DNA of 64,000 nucleotides from Streptomyces spinoverrucosus (GCF_006539505.1 NZ_BJND01000021.1:58515-122514), one strand, 5' to 3'. Positions 50,294-58,896 are shown, counted from the first letter of the stretch. The notes: generated from the letters alone by a model not told the origin. Made by a program: numbers and translations.

Positions 50294-52780
50294 GTGGGCA
50301 CATTCGAGGAGCGCGACGTCGACCGTCGGCGGTTCGACGTGGCGGACGCCGCTCCCGTGCTGCTCGACGCCCAGGGCGTGGTGACGAGCTGGACCAGGAA
50401 CGCCCAGCGCCTGCTGGGGTACGGCCCCGCCGAGGCGGTGGGCCTGGGTGTCGCCGAATTGCTGATGCCCGAGGACGCGGCACGGGTACCGGAGCTGGTC
50501 GAGCGGTGCCGCAGGGACGACGGCTGGGCGGGCCTGCTGACGGCCCGGCGCGACAACGGGATGCCGGTCCGGGTGATGGTCAGGATCACCTCGGCACTGG
50601 AGACGCAGGGCCCCTCCCGCTGGCTGGTGCTGCTGTCGGAACTGGGCGACGCCCCCGGCTGGGACATGAGCCGCGGCATGCTGGAGCAGTTGGTGGCCCG
50701 CTCCCCGATCGGCATAGCGATCGTCGACACCAACCTGCGCTACGTCTGGTCGAACGCCGCCCTCGCCAGGTTCGGCGGCGGACCGCCCAGCCACCGGCTC
50801 GGCCTGCGCCTGGCGGACATCCAGCCGGGCCTGGACGCCGAGGCGATCGAGGCGCAGATGCTGCACGTCCTCGCGACCGGCGAGCCGGTCCTGGACTTCG
50901 AGCACGTGGGCCACGTACGGTCCGCCCCCTTCCGCGAGACCGCCCACATGATGACGTTCACCCGCCTCGACGACGGCCACGGCCGCCCCATGGGCGTGTA
51001 CTACACCGTCGTCGACATCAGCGACCGGCACCGCGCCCGCCAGCGGCTCGCCCTGCTCGACCGGGCCGGGGAGCGCATCGGCCGCACCCTGGACATCACG
51101 CGGACCGCGCAGGAACTGGCCGACGTGGCGGTGCCCGAACTCGCCGACTTCGTGACCGTGGACCTGCTGGAGTCGGTGCTGCGCGGCGCGGAACCGGAAC
51201 TCGGGCCGCCACGCGAAACGGACCCGGTGCGGCTGCGCCGGGCGGGTCAGCGCTCGCTCGACCGGTCCATCCCGGAGGCCGTCGTGGAGATCGGCGAGGT
51301 GGCCTCGTATATGGCGGGATCGCCGCCGATCCGCTCGCTGACAACAGGCAGTTCCTGGCGCGAGGAGCGGCTCGACCCGCTCGCCGAGCAGTGGGCCACG
51401 GACGCCCGCGGCGGCCGGCGGTCCATCTTCATCGAGCTGGGCCTGCACAGCGCGATGACCGTACCGATCCGCGCACGGGGCGTCACCCTCGGCGTCACCA
51501 CCTTCTTCCGGCGCCGCCGCCACGAGCCCTTCGACGAGGGCGACCTGAGCCTCGCCGAGGATCTCGTCTCCCGGGCGGCCGTGTGCGTGGACAACGCCCG
51601 GCGCTACACCCGCGAACGGGACGCGGCCCTGGTCCTGCAGCGCAGCCTGCTGCCGCACCGGCTGCCGGAGCAGGAGGCCGCGGAGGTGACGGCCTGCTAC
51701 CGGCCCGCCGACGAGCTGACCGGCCTCGGCGGGGACTGGTACGACCTGATCCCGCTGTCGGGGGCGCGGGTCGCCCTGGTGGTGGGCGAGGTCACCGGGC
51801 ACGGCATCCACGCGGCGGCGGCGATGGGGCGGCTGCGGACCGCCGTACGCACCCTCGCGGCGCTGGACCTGCCGCCGGAGGAAGTCCTCGGCCACCTCGA
51901 CGACCTGGTCGCCCTGGGCGCGCCCGAGGAGGGTGTCGTACCGGACGCGGGCAACCAGTGCGGGCCGCAGGCGGAGGACGCGGACAGCTCCCAGGCTGTC
52001 GGTTCGGGTTGCGTGTACGTCGTCTACGACCCGGTCGACGGCCGGTGCACGATGGCCGCCGCCGGGCATCCCACACCGGTGGTGATCGGGCCGGACGGCA
52101 AGGTCACGTTCGTGGAGCTGCCGCAGGGACCGGCCCTCGGCGTGGGCGGGCCGCCGTTCGAGGCGGTGGAGGTGACGCTGGCCGAGGGCACCACGCTCGC
52201 GCTGCACACCGACGGGCTGCTGGCCGGCGACGACGGGGCGTGGGCGATCGACGTGAGCCGGGACCGGCTGCGAGGCGCGCTGCAGCGGCCCGCGCCGTCG
52301 CTGGACCAGCGCTGCCGGGCCGTGGTCGACGCGCTGGTGCCCGCCCGGCCGCACGACGACGTGGCCCTGCTGATGGCCCGCACCCGGCTGCTCGGCGCCG
52401 AACAGGTGGCGAGCTGGGACCTGCCCAGCGATCCGGCGGTGGTCGCCGACGCCCGCAAGTCGGCCTGCCGGCAGCTGTCGGAGTGGGGGCTGGAGGAGCT
52501 GACCTTCACCACCGAGCTGGTCGTGAGCGAGCTGGTCACCAACGCCATCCGGCACTCCACCGGCCCGATCCGGCTGCGGCTGATCAAGGCGGGCACGCTG
52601 GCTTGCGAGGTCTTCGACGGCGGCGCCACCGCACCGCATCTGCGCCATCCGCGCACCACGGACGAGGGCGGGCGCGGACTGCTGCTGGTCTCACAGCTCA
52701 CCCAGCGGTGGGGCACCCGGTTCGTCCCCGACGGCAAGGTCATCTGGGCGGAGCAGCCGCTGACCGGCTTCGCGGACTGA
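50294..52780 (+). CDS. PAS-PAS-GAF-SpoIIE phosphatase with C-terminal anti-sigma ATPase domain
   Basis: 828 residues from a GTG with AGAGAGG. Domains in order: PAS (about 20-125, APVLLDAQGVVTSWTRNAQRLLGY), second PAS (about 140-265, SPIGIAIVDTNLRYVWSN), GAF (about 275-455), PP2C/SpoIIE (about 475-690: GDWYDLIPLSGARVALVVGEVTGHG, where GEV replaces the usual GDV metal Asp; AAGHPTPVVI; LHTDGLLAGDD), HATPase_c (about 700-825: TTELVVSELVTNAIRHS, DEGGRGLLLVSQL). It probably controls a partner-switching sigma pathway. The D-to-E change in the first metal motif may weaken activity. Confidence 0.93.
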   Translation: MGTFEERDVDRRRFDVADAAPVLLDAQGVVTSWTRNAQRLLGYGPAEAVGLGVAELLMPEDAARVPELVERCRRDDGWAGLLTARRDNGMPVRVMVRITSALETQGPSRWLVLLSELGDAPGWDMSRGMLEQLVARSPIGIAIVDTNLRYVWSNAALARFGGGPPSHRLGLRLADIQPGLDAEAIEAQMLHVLATGEPVLDFEHVGHVRSAPFRETAHMMTFTRLDDGHGRPMGVYYTVVDISDRHRARQRLALLDRAGERIGRTLDITRTAQELADVAVPELADFVTVDLLESVLRGAEPELGPPRETDPVRLRRAGQRSLDRSIPEAVVEIGEVASYMAGSPPIRSLTTGSSWREERLDPLAEQWATDARGGRRSIFIELGLHSAMTVPIRARGVTLGVTTFFRRRRHEPFDEGDLSLAEDLVSRAAVCVDNARRYTRERDAALVLQRSLLPHRLPEQEAAEVTACYRPADELTGLGGDWYDLIPLSGARVALVVGEVTGHGIHAAAAMGRLRTAVRTLAALDLPPEEVLGHLDDLVALGAPEEGVVPDAGNQCGPQAEDADSSQAVGSGCVYVVYDPVDGRCTMAAAGHPTPVVIGPDGKVTFVELPQGPALGVGGPPFEAVEVTLAEGTTLALHTDGLLAGDDGAWAIDVSRDRLRGALQRPAPSLDQRCRAVVDALVPARPHDDVALLMARTRLLGAEQVASWDLPSDPAVVADARKSACRQLSEWGLEELTFTTELVVSELVTNAIRHSTGPIRLRLIKAGTLACEVFDGGATAPHLRHPRTTDEGGRGLLLVSQLTQRWGTRFVPDGKVIWAEQPLTGFAD

Positions 52781-52815
52781 CGCGGGCGCGGAAAACCGGC
52801 GGACGCCGTCCTGCG

Positions 52816-53259
52816 TCAGGTCCCCAGCCTGCGCGCCAGGTCCCGCAGGTCCTTGCCGATCGACGAGCGGACCTGCCGGGCCATGACGGGCGCGGCCAGC
52901 CGGTAGAACTTTCCGGCATCCCCCCGCACCCGGATCCGGGCGTGCGTGCCGTCGGGATGCGGGTCGAAGGTGTAGGTGACGTGCATCGGCATCGGCCCCG
53001 CCACGGACACCATGTCCAGCAGCCGCGGCGGGTCGTACGCCGCGACGCTCAGGACGTAGTCGATCCGCCGCCCGAGGAAACGGGCCGTACGCGTCACCTC
53101 GGCGCCGACGCCGAAGCCGCCCGTGTCCGCCTCCCGGGTCAGCTCCGCCGTACGGATGCCCTGCGTCCACTCGTGGTCGTGACGCCAGTCCATGGCGTAC
53201 GCGGCGACGCGCTCGGGCGGCAGCCCGATGACGCGCTCCGCCGTCACGTCGATGCTCAT
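52816..53259 (-). CDS. SRPBCC-family (polyketide cyclase/dehydrase-like) protein
   Basis: 147 residues from ATG with GGAG; a GTG at 53298 would give 160 residues and a 10-base overlap with the upstream gene. It begins MSIDVTAERVIGLPPERVAAYAMDWRHDHEWTQG, as in helix-grip-fold proteins that bind small hydrophobic ligands. RLAAPVMARQVRSSIGKDLRDLARRL is the C-terminal helix. Function unknown. Confidence 0.82.
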   Translation of the reverse strand: MSIDVTAERVIGLPPERVAAYAMDWRHDHEWTQGIRTAELTREADTGGFGVGAEVTRTARFLGRRIDYVLSVAAYDPPRLLDMVSVAGPMPMHVTYTFDPHPDGTHARIRVRGDAGKFYRLAAPVMARQVRSSIGKDLRDLARRLGT

Positions 53260-53288
53260 GCCGGTCTCCGGGGTGTCTCGGCGGATGG

Positions 53289-53843
53289 TCAGCTCCACTC
53301 AGGATTCCGGCCACTGACACCGAGCGCGCGGTGGAGTGCGGGGGCGTCGGCCGGCACGGGCACGGCCGGTCCGTAGCCGCCGTTGGTCCGGGCCTGCTCG
53401 GCGATCTGCTCGACCACACCGAGGACGGCCTGCGCGGTCTCGGCGCCGAGGGTGAACGACAGGCCGGTGGCGCGGGCCAGGTCCCAGCCGTGCAGGGCGA
53501 GTTCCTGCAGCGTGATCGACGCGGCGAAGGCGGCGGGCATCTCGCCGGGCCCGAAGTGCGTGCTGCCTTCGTACGCCGCCGGCTCGGCCCACGCGGCCGC
53601 GGCCAGCTCGGCCGCCTCGGCCACGGCGGCCGGCGACATCGCCGAGACACCGGTGTCCTCCTGGGGCTCCTTACGCGCCGCCCGCGCGGAGGAGAGCAGG
53701 GTGCCGCCGAGGTGGTCGAGCAGCTCGGCGACGGTGAACTTCTCGCACGGCGTGCGGTCGGTGAGCTGGTCGGCCCGAACGCCGGACACGAGGGCGACGA
53801 CGGCGCCGGTGCACTCCTGGAGGGCGGGGTGGAGGGTGTTCAT
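53289..53843 (-). CDS. TIGR03086-type DinB/maleylpyruvate isomerase-fold protein
   Basis: 184 residues. MNTLHPALQECTGAVVALVS, RTPCEKFTVAELLDHLGGTL and ELALHGWDLARATGLSF place the three metal ligands (first and last His visible) of mycothiol-dependent isomerase-like proteins (TIGR03086 family, DinB fold). Typical enzymes act on or with mycothiol. It is followed by an SRPBCC gene overlapping or abutting it, so the two are co-transcribed. Confidence 0.87.
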   Translation of the reverse strand: MNTLHPALQECTGAVVALVSGVRADQLTDRTPCEKFTVAELLDHLGGTLLSSARAARKEPQEDTGVSAMSPAAVAEAAELAAAAWAEPAAYEGSTHFGPGEMPAAFAASITLQELALHGWDLARATGLSFTLGAETAQAVLGVVEQIAEQARTNGGYGPAVPVPADAPALHRALGVSGRNPEWS

Positions 53844-53895
53844 GGGTTCTTCCTCCTTGCGGCTGAGGGGAACTACGGCTGGTGGGAACTGCGGG

Positions 53896-54315
53896 CTACG
53901 AGAAGAAGGGCGCGGGCTCGCCGGTCTCGGCGTACGCCTTGAGCTGGACGAACTTGGTCGCCCAGCCGTAGGTGAAGTCCCGGTAGGCGTCGTCGACCGC
54001 CGGGAAGCCGCTGTGGGTGAAACGCAGGGTGACGTCGCCCTCGGGCCGGGCCAGGACCTCGTACGTCTGCACGGTGCCGTGCCAGGGGCCGTTCTCGCCG
54101 GTCAGCACGAGCCGCTTGCCGGGCTCGGCCTCGGTGACGCGGAGCCGCCAGGGCTCGGGCACGCCGGGGAAGCTCAGCTCGTGCCGGCCGTCCACGCCCT
54201 GCTCGGCAGTGGCGGTCGTGGTGAACCAGCCGTGGATGCCGTCGGTCGTCGAGATCGCCCGGTACACGGTCTCCGGGTCGGCCGCTATGTGCAGCTGCAT
54301 CGCTATGTCCGCCAT
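53896..54315 (-). CDS. SRPBCC/AHSA1-family protein
   Basis: 139 residues from ATG with AAGGA. MADIAMQLHIAADPETVYRAISTTDGIHGWFT is the AHSA1 start; FTHSGFPAVDDAYRDFTYGWATKFVQLKAYAETG is the end typical of the family. It is divergent from an ArsR gene and shares its operator region, so it is probably co-regulated with 54742-55179, a second AHSA1 protein. Ligand unknown. Confidence 0.88.
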   Translation of the reverse strand: MADIAMQLHIAADPETVYRAISTTDGIHGWFTTTATAEQGVDGRHELSFPGVPEPWRLRVTEAEPGKRLVLTGENGPWHGTVQTYEVLARPEGDVTLRFTHSGFPAVDDAYRDFTYGWATKFVQLKAYAETGEPAPFFS

Positions 54316-54347
54316 GTCGTGATCCTTGCTTGAGTGACCCACCTTGC

Positions 54348-54403
54348 TTTAGCCGAGACTAAAATGAAGTGCCCGCGAAGCGCAAACTGTAGCGGCGACT
54401 AAA
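54348..54403. promoter_or_regulatory. Pair of candidate ArsR operators
   Basis: TTTAGCCGAGACTAAA (54348-54363) and TGTAGCGGCGACTAAA (54388-54403) are imperfect palindromes of the form TNTAGYN4RCTAAA, 40 bases apart, in the 88-base divergent gap. The second touches the ArsR ATG at 54404. Both lie on the same face, about four helical turns apart. Confidence 0.65.
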
Positions 54404-54745
54404 ATGACGGGCATGGATGCGGTACGGGCGGTCGCCGAGCCCCGGCGGCGGGAGATTCTGCGGCTGGTGTGGGACGCGGAGCTGTCCGCGGGCGAGATCG
54501 CCGAGCGGTTCGACGTCACGTTCGGGGCGGTCTCCCAGCACCTCAAGGTGCTGCGGGACTCCGGCCTGGTTACGCTGCGCCAGGACGGCAAGAAACGCTT
54601 CTACCGGGCGGACCGCGAGGCCCTGGGCCCGCTGGCCGACTATCTGCAGTCGATGTGGGCCGCGAAACTCGACACGTTGGCCGGGCTGGCCGAGGCGGCA
54701 GAAGCGGCCGAGCGCTCGGGGCAGGACGAAGGGCAGGGCTCGTGA
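54404..54745 (+). CDS. ArsR-family regulator
   Basis: 113 residues (ATG at 54404; MDAVRAVAEP at 54413 is also possible). The winged helix is RRREILRLVWDAELSAGEIAERFDVTFGAVSQHLKVLRDSGLVTLRQDGKKRFYRAD. Metal cysteines are absent, as in the ArsR/AHSA1 pairs of actinobacteria. It is coupled by a GTGA overlap to an AHSA1 gene. Auto-repression from the adjacent palindromes is inferred. Confidence 0.93.
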   Translation: MTGMDAVRAVAEPRRREILRLVWDAELSAGEIAERFDVTFGAVSQHLKVLRDSGLVTLRQDGKKRFYRADREALGPLADYLQSMWAAKLDTLAGLAEAAEAAERSGQDEGQGS

Positions 54746-55179
54746 ACGCGAACGTGGTCACCCTGGAGCGGCGCATCGCCGCCCGGCCGGAAACGGTGTT
54801 CTCCTTCTTCACCGACCGGGACAAGTGGCTGTCCTGGATGGGCAAGGACGGCGAGTTCACGTTCGAGCCCGGCGGTGCCTACCGCACCAACGTCACCGGC
54901 GAGAACGTCGCCGAGGGCCGCTTCGTCGAGATCGACCCGCCCAAGCGGCTGGTCTTCACCTGGGGCTGGACCGAGGGCGGGATGCCGATTCCGCCCGGCT
55001 CGACGACGGTCGAGATCACCCTGGAACCGGTCCCCGAGGGCACCCTGCTCCGCCTGGTCCACAGCGGCCTGCCCTCCCCCGAGGCGTCCGCCGCCCACCA
55101 GGAGGGCTGGACGCACTACACCGACCGGCTGGCCGTCGTGGCGGCGGGCGGCGATCCGGGGCGCGACGACTGGATGTGA
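54742..55179 (+). CDS. SRPBCC/AHSA1-family protein
   Basis: 145 residues from a GTG overlapping the arsR stop. LERRIAARPETVFSFFTDRDKWLSWMG and GGAYRTNVTGENVAEGRFVEIDPPKRLVFTWGWTEG are the AHSA1 pattern; HQEGWTHYTDRLAVVAAGGDPG is the C-terminal helix. It binds an unknown hydrophobic compound or helps a chaperone. A terminator follows 31 bases after the stop. Confidence 0.92.
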   Translation: MNANVVTLERRIAARPETVFSFFTDRDKWLSWMGKDGEFTFEPGGAYRTNVTGENVAEGRFVEIDPPKRLVFTWGWTEGGMPIPPGSTTVEITLEPVPEGTLLRLVHSGLPSPEASAAHQEGWTHYTDRLAVVAAGGDPGRDDWM

Positions 55180-55209
55180 GCCTGGGGGCCTGGGGCCCAC
55201 CCCAGTGAC

Positions 55210-55240
55210 CGGGCCGGGGCCATACGTCGGCCCCGGCCCG
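55210..55240. terminator. Bidirectional GC-rich terminator
   Basis: CGGGCCGGGGCC (55210-55221) and GGCCCCGGCCCG (55229-55240) form a perfect 12-bp stem with a 7-base loop, between convergent genes ending at 55179 and 55261. No T-run, common in Streptomyces. Confidence 0.8.
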
Positions 55241-55260
55241 CACGAACTACCGCTCAGGGC

Positions 55261-56091
55261 TCACGGCTTGCGCGCCACCGCCCCGTACATGGCGATGTCC
55301 TCGTCCCGGATCCCCTGCTCGCCCATGCCGTCCGGGTGCCACTTGTGGACCTGGACGATGCCGGGTTCGACGAGTTCCAGGCCGTCGAAGAACTCGTGGG
55401 CCTCGTCGATGGTGCGCAGCCGCATCGGCATGTTGCGGGCGGCGTACTCGCGGGCGACGCGGCCCACCTCCTCCGGCGCGAACTCGGCGGTGCCGATGGA
55501 CATCGCCAGGTAGCTGCCCGAGGGCAGCGGCTCCAGCAGGCGGCGGACGATGCCGACCGCGTCGTCCTCGTCGAGGATGAAGTGGACGATCGCGATCACG
55601 GTGAGGGCCACCGGCTGCGTGAGGTCGAGCGTCTCGCGCAGTTCGGGGGCGTCCAGGATGCTGCCCGGCTCGCGGAAGTCGGCCTCGATGTACGAGGTCC
55701 GTCCCTCGGGGGTGCTGGCCAGCAGGCCCTGGGAGAGGGTCAGGACGATGGGGTCGTTGTCGACGTAGACGACACGCGACTCGGGAGCCACCGCCTGGGC
55801 GATCTCGTGGAGGTTGGGCGAGGTGGGTATGCCGGTGCCGATGTCGAGGAACTGGCGCATCCCCGCCTCCTCGGCGAGCCAGCGCACGGCGCGGTTCATC
55901 CAGTCGCGGTTGGCCCGCATGTGGATGGGCAGGGCGGGCCACTCCCGGGACATGGCGTCGCCCGCCTCCTGGTCCGCGGGGTAGTAGTCCTTGCCACCCA
56001 GGATGTAGTCGTAGATCCGCGCGGAGTGCGCGTTCTCGGTGTCGATACGGTCGGCCGGCCATCCGTTGTCAGGCAACGCCGTGTCTCCCAT
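55261..56091 (-). CDS. SAM-dependent methyltransferase (DUF574/PF04672 type)
   Basis: 276 residues. ARIYDYILGGKDYYPADQEAGD is the family's starting motif and FLDIGTGIPTSPNLHEIAQ the SAM-binding loop; VVYVDNDPIVLTLSQGLLAS follows. It belongs to an actinobacterial group of 'S-adenosyl methyltransferases' often near XRE/DUF397 genes. The substrate is unknown. Upstream lies DUF397 on the same strand, 58 bases away. Confidence 0.92.
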   Translation of the reverse strand: MGDTALPDNGWPADRIDTENAHSARIYDYILGGKDYYPADQEAGDAMSREWPALPIHMRANRDWMNRAVRWLAEEAGMRQFLDIGTGIPTSPNLHEIAQAVAPESRVVYVDNDPIVLTLSQGLLASTPEGRTSYIEADFREPGSILDAPELRETLDLTQPVALTVIAIVHFILDEDDAVGIVRRLLEPLPSGSYLAMSIGTAEFAPEEVGRVAREYAARNMPMRLRTIDEAHEFFDGLELVEPGIVQVHKWHPDGMGEQGIRDEDIAMYGAVARKP

Positions 56092-56149
56092 TCGGGTCGG
56101 GGGTTCTGCGGGGAACGCTCAGCAATAGCAAGGGAATTGAACCGGAGGG

Positions 56150-56386
56150 TCAGAGCAGGAAGTCGGCTTCTCCTGCCTTCACACCTGTCAGGAAGCTCGA
56201 CACCTCCCCGGGCGTGAACACCAGCGCCGGCCCCTCGGGGTCGGTGGACTGGCGGACGGCGACGCGCCCGTCGTCGAGTTTCAGCACTTCCACGCAGGCG
56301 CCTCCGGCGTCGTCGCTCCACGGCTTGGACCAGCCACGTGCGCCCAATTCGGGGGCCGGCATGCCGTTGCGTATGGGGTGGTGCAC
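56150..56386 (-). CDS. DUF397 protein
   Basis: 78 residues from a GTG with AAGGAG, two bases after the XRE gene's stop. WSKPWSDDAGGACVEVLKLDDGRVAVRQSTDPEGPALVFTPGEVSSFLTGVKAGEADFLL shows the WxKSxxS...CVEV...V.VRDSKDP...L.F...EW..F pattern of DUF397. In WhiJ-like loci such proteins work with the XRE partner to control development genes, and here they probably act as partner or antagonist. Confidence 0.93.
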   Translation of the reverse strand: MHHPIRNGMPAPELGARGWSKPWSDDAGGACVEVLKLDDGRVAVRQSTDPEGPALVFTPGEVSSFLTGVKAGEADFLL

Positions 56387-56387
56387 G

Positions 56388-57263
56388 TCAGAGCTCCTTG
56401 CGAATCGCGCCGAGGTGGGCCTCGGTCTTACTGGCGGGCGCCGCCTGGGCGCCCAGCCGGTCCAGGGCCTCGCGATACACCACGACGTCCTCGCTCTTGT
56501 CCAGGTAGACGGCGCCCACCAGGCCGTTGAGATAGACGATGTCGGGCAGTTCGCGGGCCCGGAACCGGAAGAGGTGGAAGGCGCCCGCCCGCATGGCCGG
56601 GTGCGGGCCGTTGGCGAACCGCATGATCTGCAGGGTCACATGCGGCAGCCGGTTCACCTCGATCAGATGGTCGATCTGCGCCCGCATCACATCGGCGCCG
56701 CCGACCGGCCAGCGCAGCACGGTCTCGTCCATCACGACCCACAGCCGCGGCGGCGCCTCACGGGTCAGCAGTTCCTGGCGCCGCATCCGCAGCGCCACCC
56801 GGCGCTCGGTCGCCTCGGCCGGGGCGTGCGGGTTCCCGGCGCCGAGCAGGGCCCGGGCGTAACTCTCCGTCTGCAGCAGACCGTGCACGAACTGGCTCTC
56901 GTAGGCACGGATCTGCAACGCCGCCTGCTCCAGGCTCAGATACGCGGCAAACCAGTCCGGCAGTACGTCACGGTAGGTGTGCCACCAGCCGCGCTTGTTG
57001 GCCTCGCGGACCGACTTCAGGAACGTGTCGATCTCCTGCTGGTCCGTCACCCCGTAGACCTGGAGCAGCTTCTCGGCGTCCGGGAGCCGGAGCCGGGCCA
57101 CCTTGGCGGCCTCCATCCGGCGGATCGTGGAGTGGCTGACCCCGATGGCCGCGCCCGCCTGCTCGTAGGTCAGTCCGGCCCGGGTCCGCAGCTCCTCCAG
57201 CTGTCTGCCGAGGATCATGCGCAGTACGGAAGGGGCGCCGCCCCAGTCGGTTTCCGCGGTCAC
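56388..57263 (-). CDS. XRE-family regulator with DUF5753 domain
   Basis: 291 residues from a GTG. The HTH is LEELRTRAGLTYEQAGAAIGVSHSTIRRMEAAKVARLRLPDAEKLL (about 18-63). The C-terminal DUF5753 domain contains WFAAYLSLEQAALQIRAYESQFVHGLLQTESYARALL and FRFRARELPDIVYLNGLVGAVYLDKSEDVVVYREALDRL. This is the WhiJ-type regulator of streptomycete development and secondary metabolism. It is followed by DUF397 and divergent from an anti-sigma-like ATPase gene, the standard gene set. Confidence 0.94.
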   Translation of the reverse strand: MTAETDWGGAPSVLRMILGRQLEELRTRAGLTYEQAGAAIGVSHSTIRRMEAAKVARLRLPDAEKLLQVYGVTDQQEIDTFLKSVREANKRGWWHTYRDVLPDWFAAYLSLEQAALQIRAYESQFVHGLLQTESYARALLGAGNPHAPAEATERRVALRMRRQELLTREAPPRLWVVMDETVLRWPVGGADVMRAQIDHLIEVNRLPHVTLQIMRFANGPHPAMRAGAFHLFRFRARELPDIVYLNGLVGAVYLDKSEDVVVYREALDRLGAQAAPASKTEAHLGAIRKEL

Positions 57264-57569
57264 GCCCTACCCCCTCACGCTGTCAGCTCAGGGCCACCGT
57301 CTCACGGGGTCACGTTCGGAATGCCATTCGATCATTTCCTGGCGAGAGCAGCATGCACTTGACCAATTGCAATTTTCAACTTGCCGCTTGCGAGGGGTTG
57401 TCGGCGGGTGCCACAGTGGACTCACTGTCCTCGGCTCGCCGAACGGGGAGACGGAGCGGTCCAGTTGGGGGAGACCGTTCCGCAACTCGCCGTTCTCATA
57501 CGTGGGTTGTCATCCGCTTCCGCATCCCGCGCACACCGGGCCGACCGACAGCTGTACGGCGATGACCAC
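57264..57569. other. Divergent 306-bp regulatory region with an AT-rich dyad
   Basis: This separates the XRE gene and the ATP-binding gene. The most AT-rich stretch is at 57355-57385. There TTGA-N13-TCAA (57359-57379) encloses CAATTGCAATTTTC, giving an interrupted palindrome and a possible -35 (TTGACC) for the plus strand. No clear -10. Likely a binding site of the XRE protein. No gene is seen. Confidence 0.45.
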
Positions 57570-58316
57570 ATGGCAGACGAAAGGCGTACGGCGATGGCTC
57601 CGCCCTCCCTCCCCCACCCGCTGGACCGACTGCCCGGGAACGACCTCCCCGACCGCCTGCCCACCACAAGACAAGCCCTCCGCCTGTCCGGCGCCGACCC
57701 CTTCTGCCGGCCGCCCGGCTCCGAGCACACGCTCCGGGCACCGTCGAAGGCGACGCGCACACCCCAGTCACCCGGGGGCGAGTTCACCGGTCGACTCCCT
57801 GGGCCGAAAGGCCTCGATCGGCTCGCCTCCGGGGACCAGCCCGCCCACCGCACCCACACGTTCGTCCTCCCGGCGGCCCCGGAGTCGGTCGGCGCGGCCC
57901 GCCGCACCGTGCGCGAGACGCTGACCTCGTGGCACACCGGCCCCGACGACCTCGACAACGCTGTCCTGGTGACCTCCGAGCTCGTCACCAACGCGGTCAC
58001 CCACTCGGGCAGCGAGCGCATCGTGTGCCGGCTGCACATCACCGGGGACCGGCTCCGCATCGAGGTCGAGGACCAGAACCTCGGGTCCACGCTGCCGACG
58101 CCCCGACAGGCCTGCCCCGACGACCAGAACGGCCGCGGGCTGCTCCTGGTCGAGGCGATCTGCGACGACTGGGGAGTCCGGCCCGCCCCGAACCGCTCCG
58201 GACGCGTCGTCTGGGCCGACCTGACGACGACGCGTCCCCGCCCCGCGACCCCCGCACGGCCCGTCCCCCACTCGGCCGAAGGACCCGTACCGCATGCACC
58301 GACCGCCCAGGCGTGA
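57570..58316 (+). CDS. ATP-binding protein, anti-sigma-factor (RsbW-like) type
   Basis: 248 residues (ATG at 57570, or MAPPSL at 57594). The first ~90 residues are low-complexity, Pro-rich and probably disordered. The HATPase_c domain runs from about 95: DLDNAVLVTSELVTNAVTHSGSERIV is the N-box and DDQNGRGLLLVEAICDDWGVRP the G-box. It may sequester a sigma factor or an anti-sigma antagonist. Together with the divergent XRE/DUF397 genes it forms the WhiJ-type cluster. Confidence 0.88.
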   Translation: MADERRTAMAPPSLPHPLDRLPGNDLPDRLPTTRQALRLSGADPFCRPPGSEHTLRAPSKATRTPQSPGGEFTGRLPGPKGLDRLASGDQPAHRTHTFVLPAAPESVGAARRTVRETLTSWHTGPDDLDNAVLVTSELVTNAVTHSGSERIVCRLHITGDRLRIEVEDQNLGSTLPTPRQACPDDQNGRGLLLVEAICDDWGVRPAPNRSGRVVWADLTTTRPRPATPARPVPHSAEGPVPHAPTAQA

Positions 58317-58755
58317 CCCGCACCCGCCCCGCTCCGCGGCGACACTCCACCCCGCACCCGTCCGGCAGGACCACCCCCGCCTCCCGATCCCCCCGCACCT
58401 CGCCACGAGCCTCGGCCACGACGCCGTGGGCACACCCGTGGAACACGGCGAGAGCATCCTGAACGCTCTGCCCCGCGTCGGCTGCGTCTTCGGCGACGAC
58501 CGGCACTGGTGGTGGATCGTCCCGGCCGGCTCGCACATCGGGATCACCTGGCCGCCGAGCACCACGTACGCGATCGGCGCCGGGATGCGCGACCCGTCCT
58601 GGACCGCCACCCGCCCGAAACCGGGCACGGACCACCCGCGCCTGATCCACTCCCCCATGGACGGCTCGCCGTACACCCCGCCGATACCGCTGTACTTCCT
58701 CACCTGCCGCCTCACCGGCAGCAACCCGAGCTGGTCGCTCGGCGCCACCGGCTGA
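58294..58755 (+). CDS. Hypothetical protein downstream of the ATPase gene
   Basis: 153 residues starting MHRPPRRDPHPPRSAATLHP and overlapping the ATPase gene by 23 bases. The second half is more ordered, with GCVFGDDRHWWWIVPAGSHIGITWP and PSTTYAIGAGMRDPSWTATR. I do not recognise the family. Its Trp-rich motif and the place behind an ATPase suggest a partner of that protein. A hairpin follows the stop. Confidence 0.7.
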   Translation: MHRPPRRDPHPPRSAATLHPAPVRQDHPRLPIPPHLATSLGHDAVGTPVEHGESILNALPRVGCVFGDDRHWWWIVPAGSHIGITWPPSTTYAIGAGMRDPSWTATRPKPGTDHPRLIHSPMDGSPYTPPIPLYFLTCRLTGSNPSWSLGATG

Positions 58756-58761
58756 AGCACC

Positions 58762-58796
58762 CCGGTACGGCTCGCTCACTCGGGTCGTACCGGTTT
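58762..58796 (+). terminator. Hairpin terminator
   Basis: CCGGTACG (58762-58769) pairs with CGTACCGG (58786-58793), a perfect 8-bp stem with a 16-base loop and TTT after it, seven bases after the stop of the hypothetical gene. Confidence 0.6.
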
Positions 58797-58896
58797 CCCC
58801 CCATCCCGCCCGCGCCTACACTGACACCTCACGACGTGCTGGTTGACCTGCGAAAACGCTGCGGTGCGCCGAACCGACGGAGTGAGGAGCCACCCG

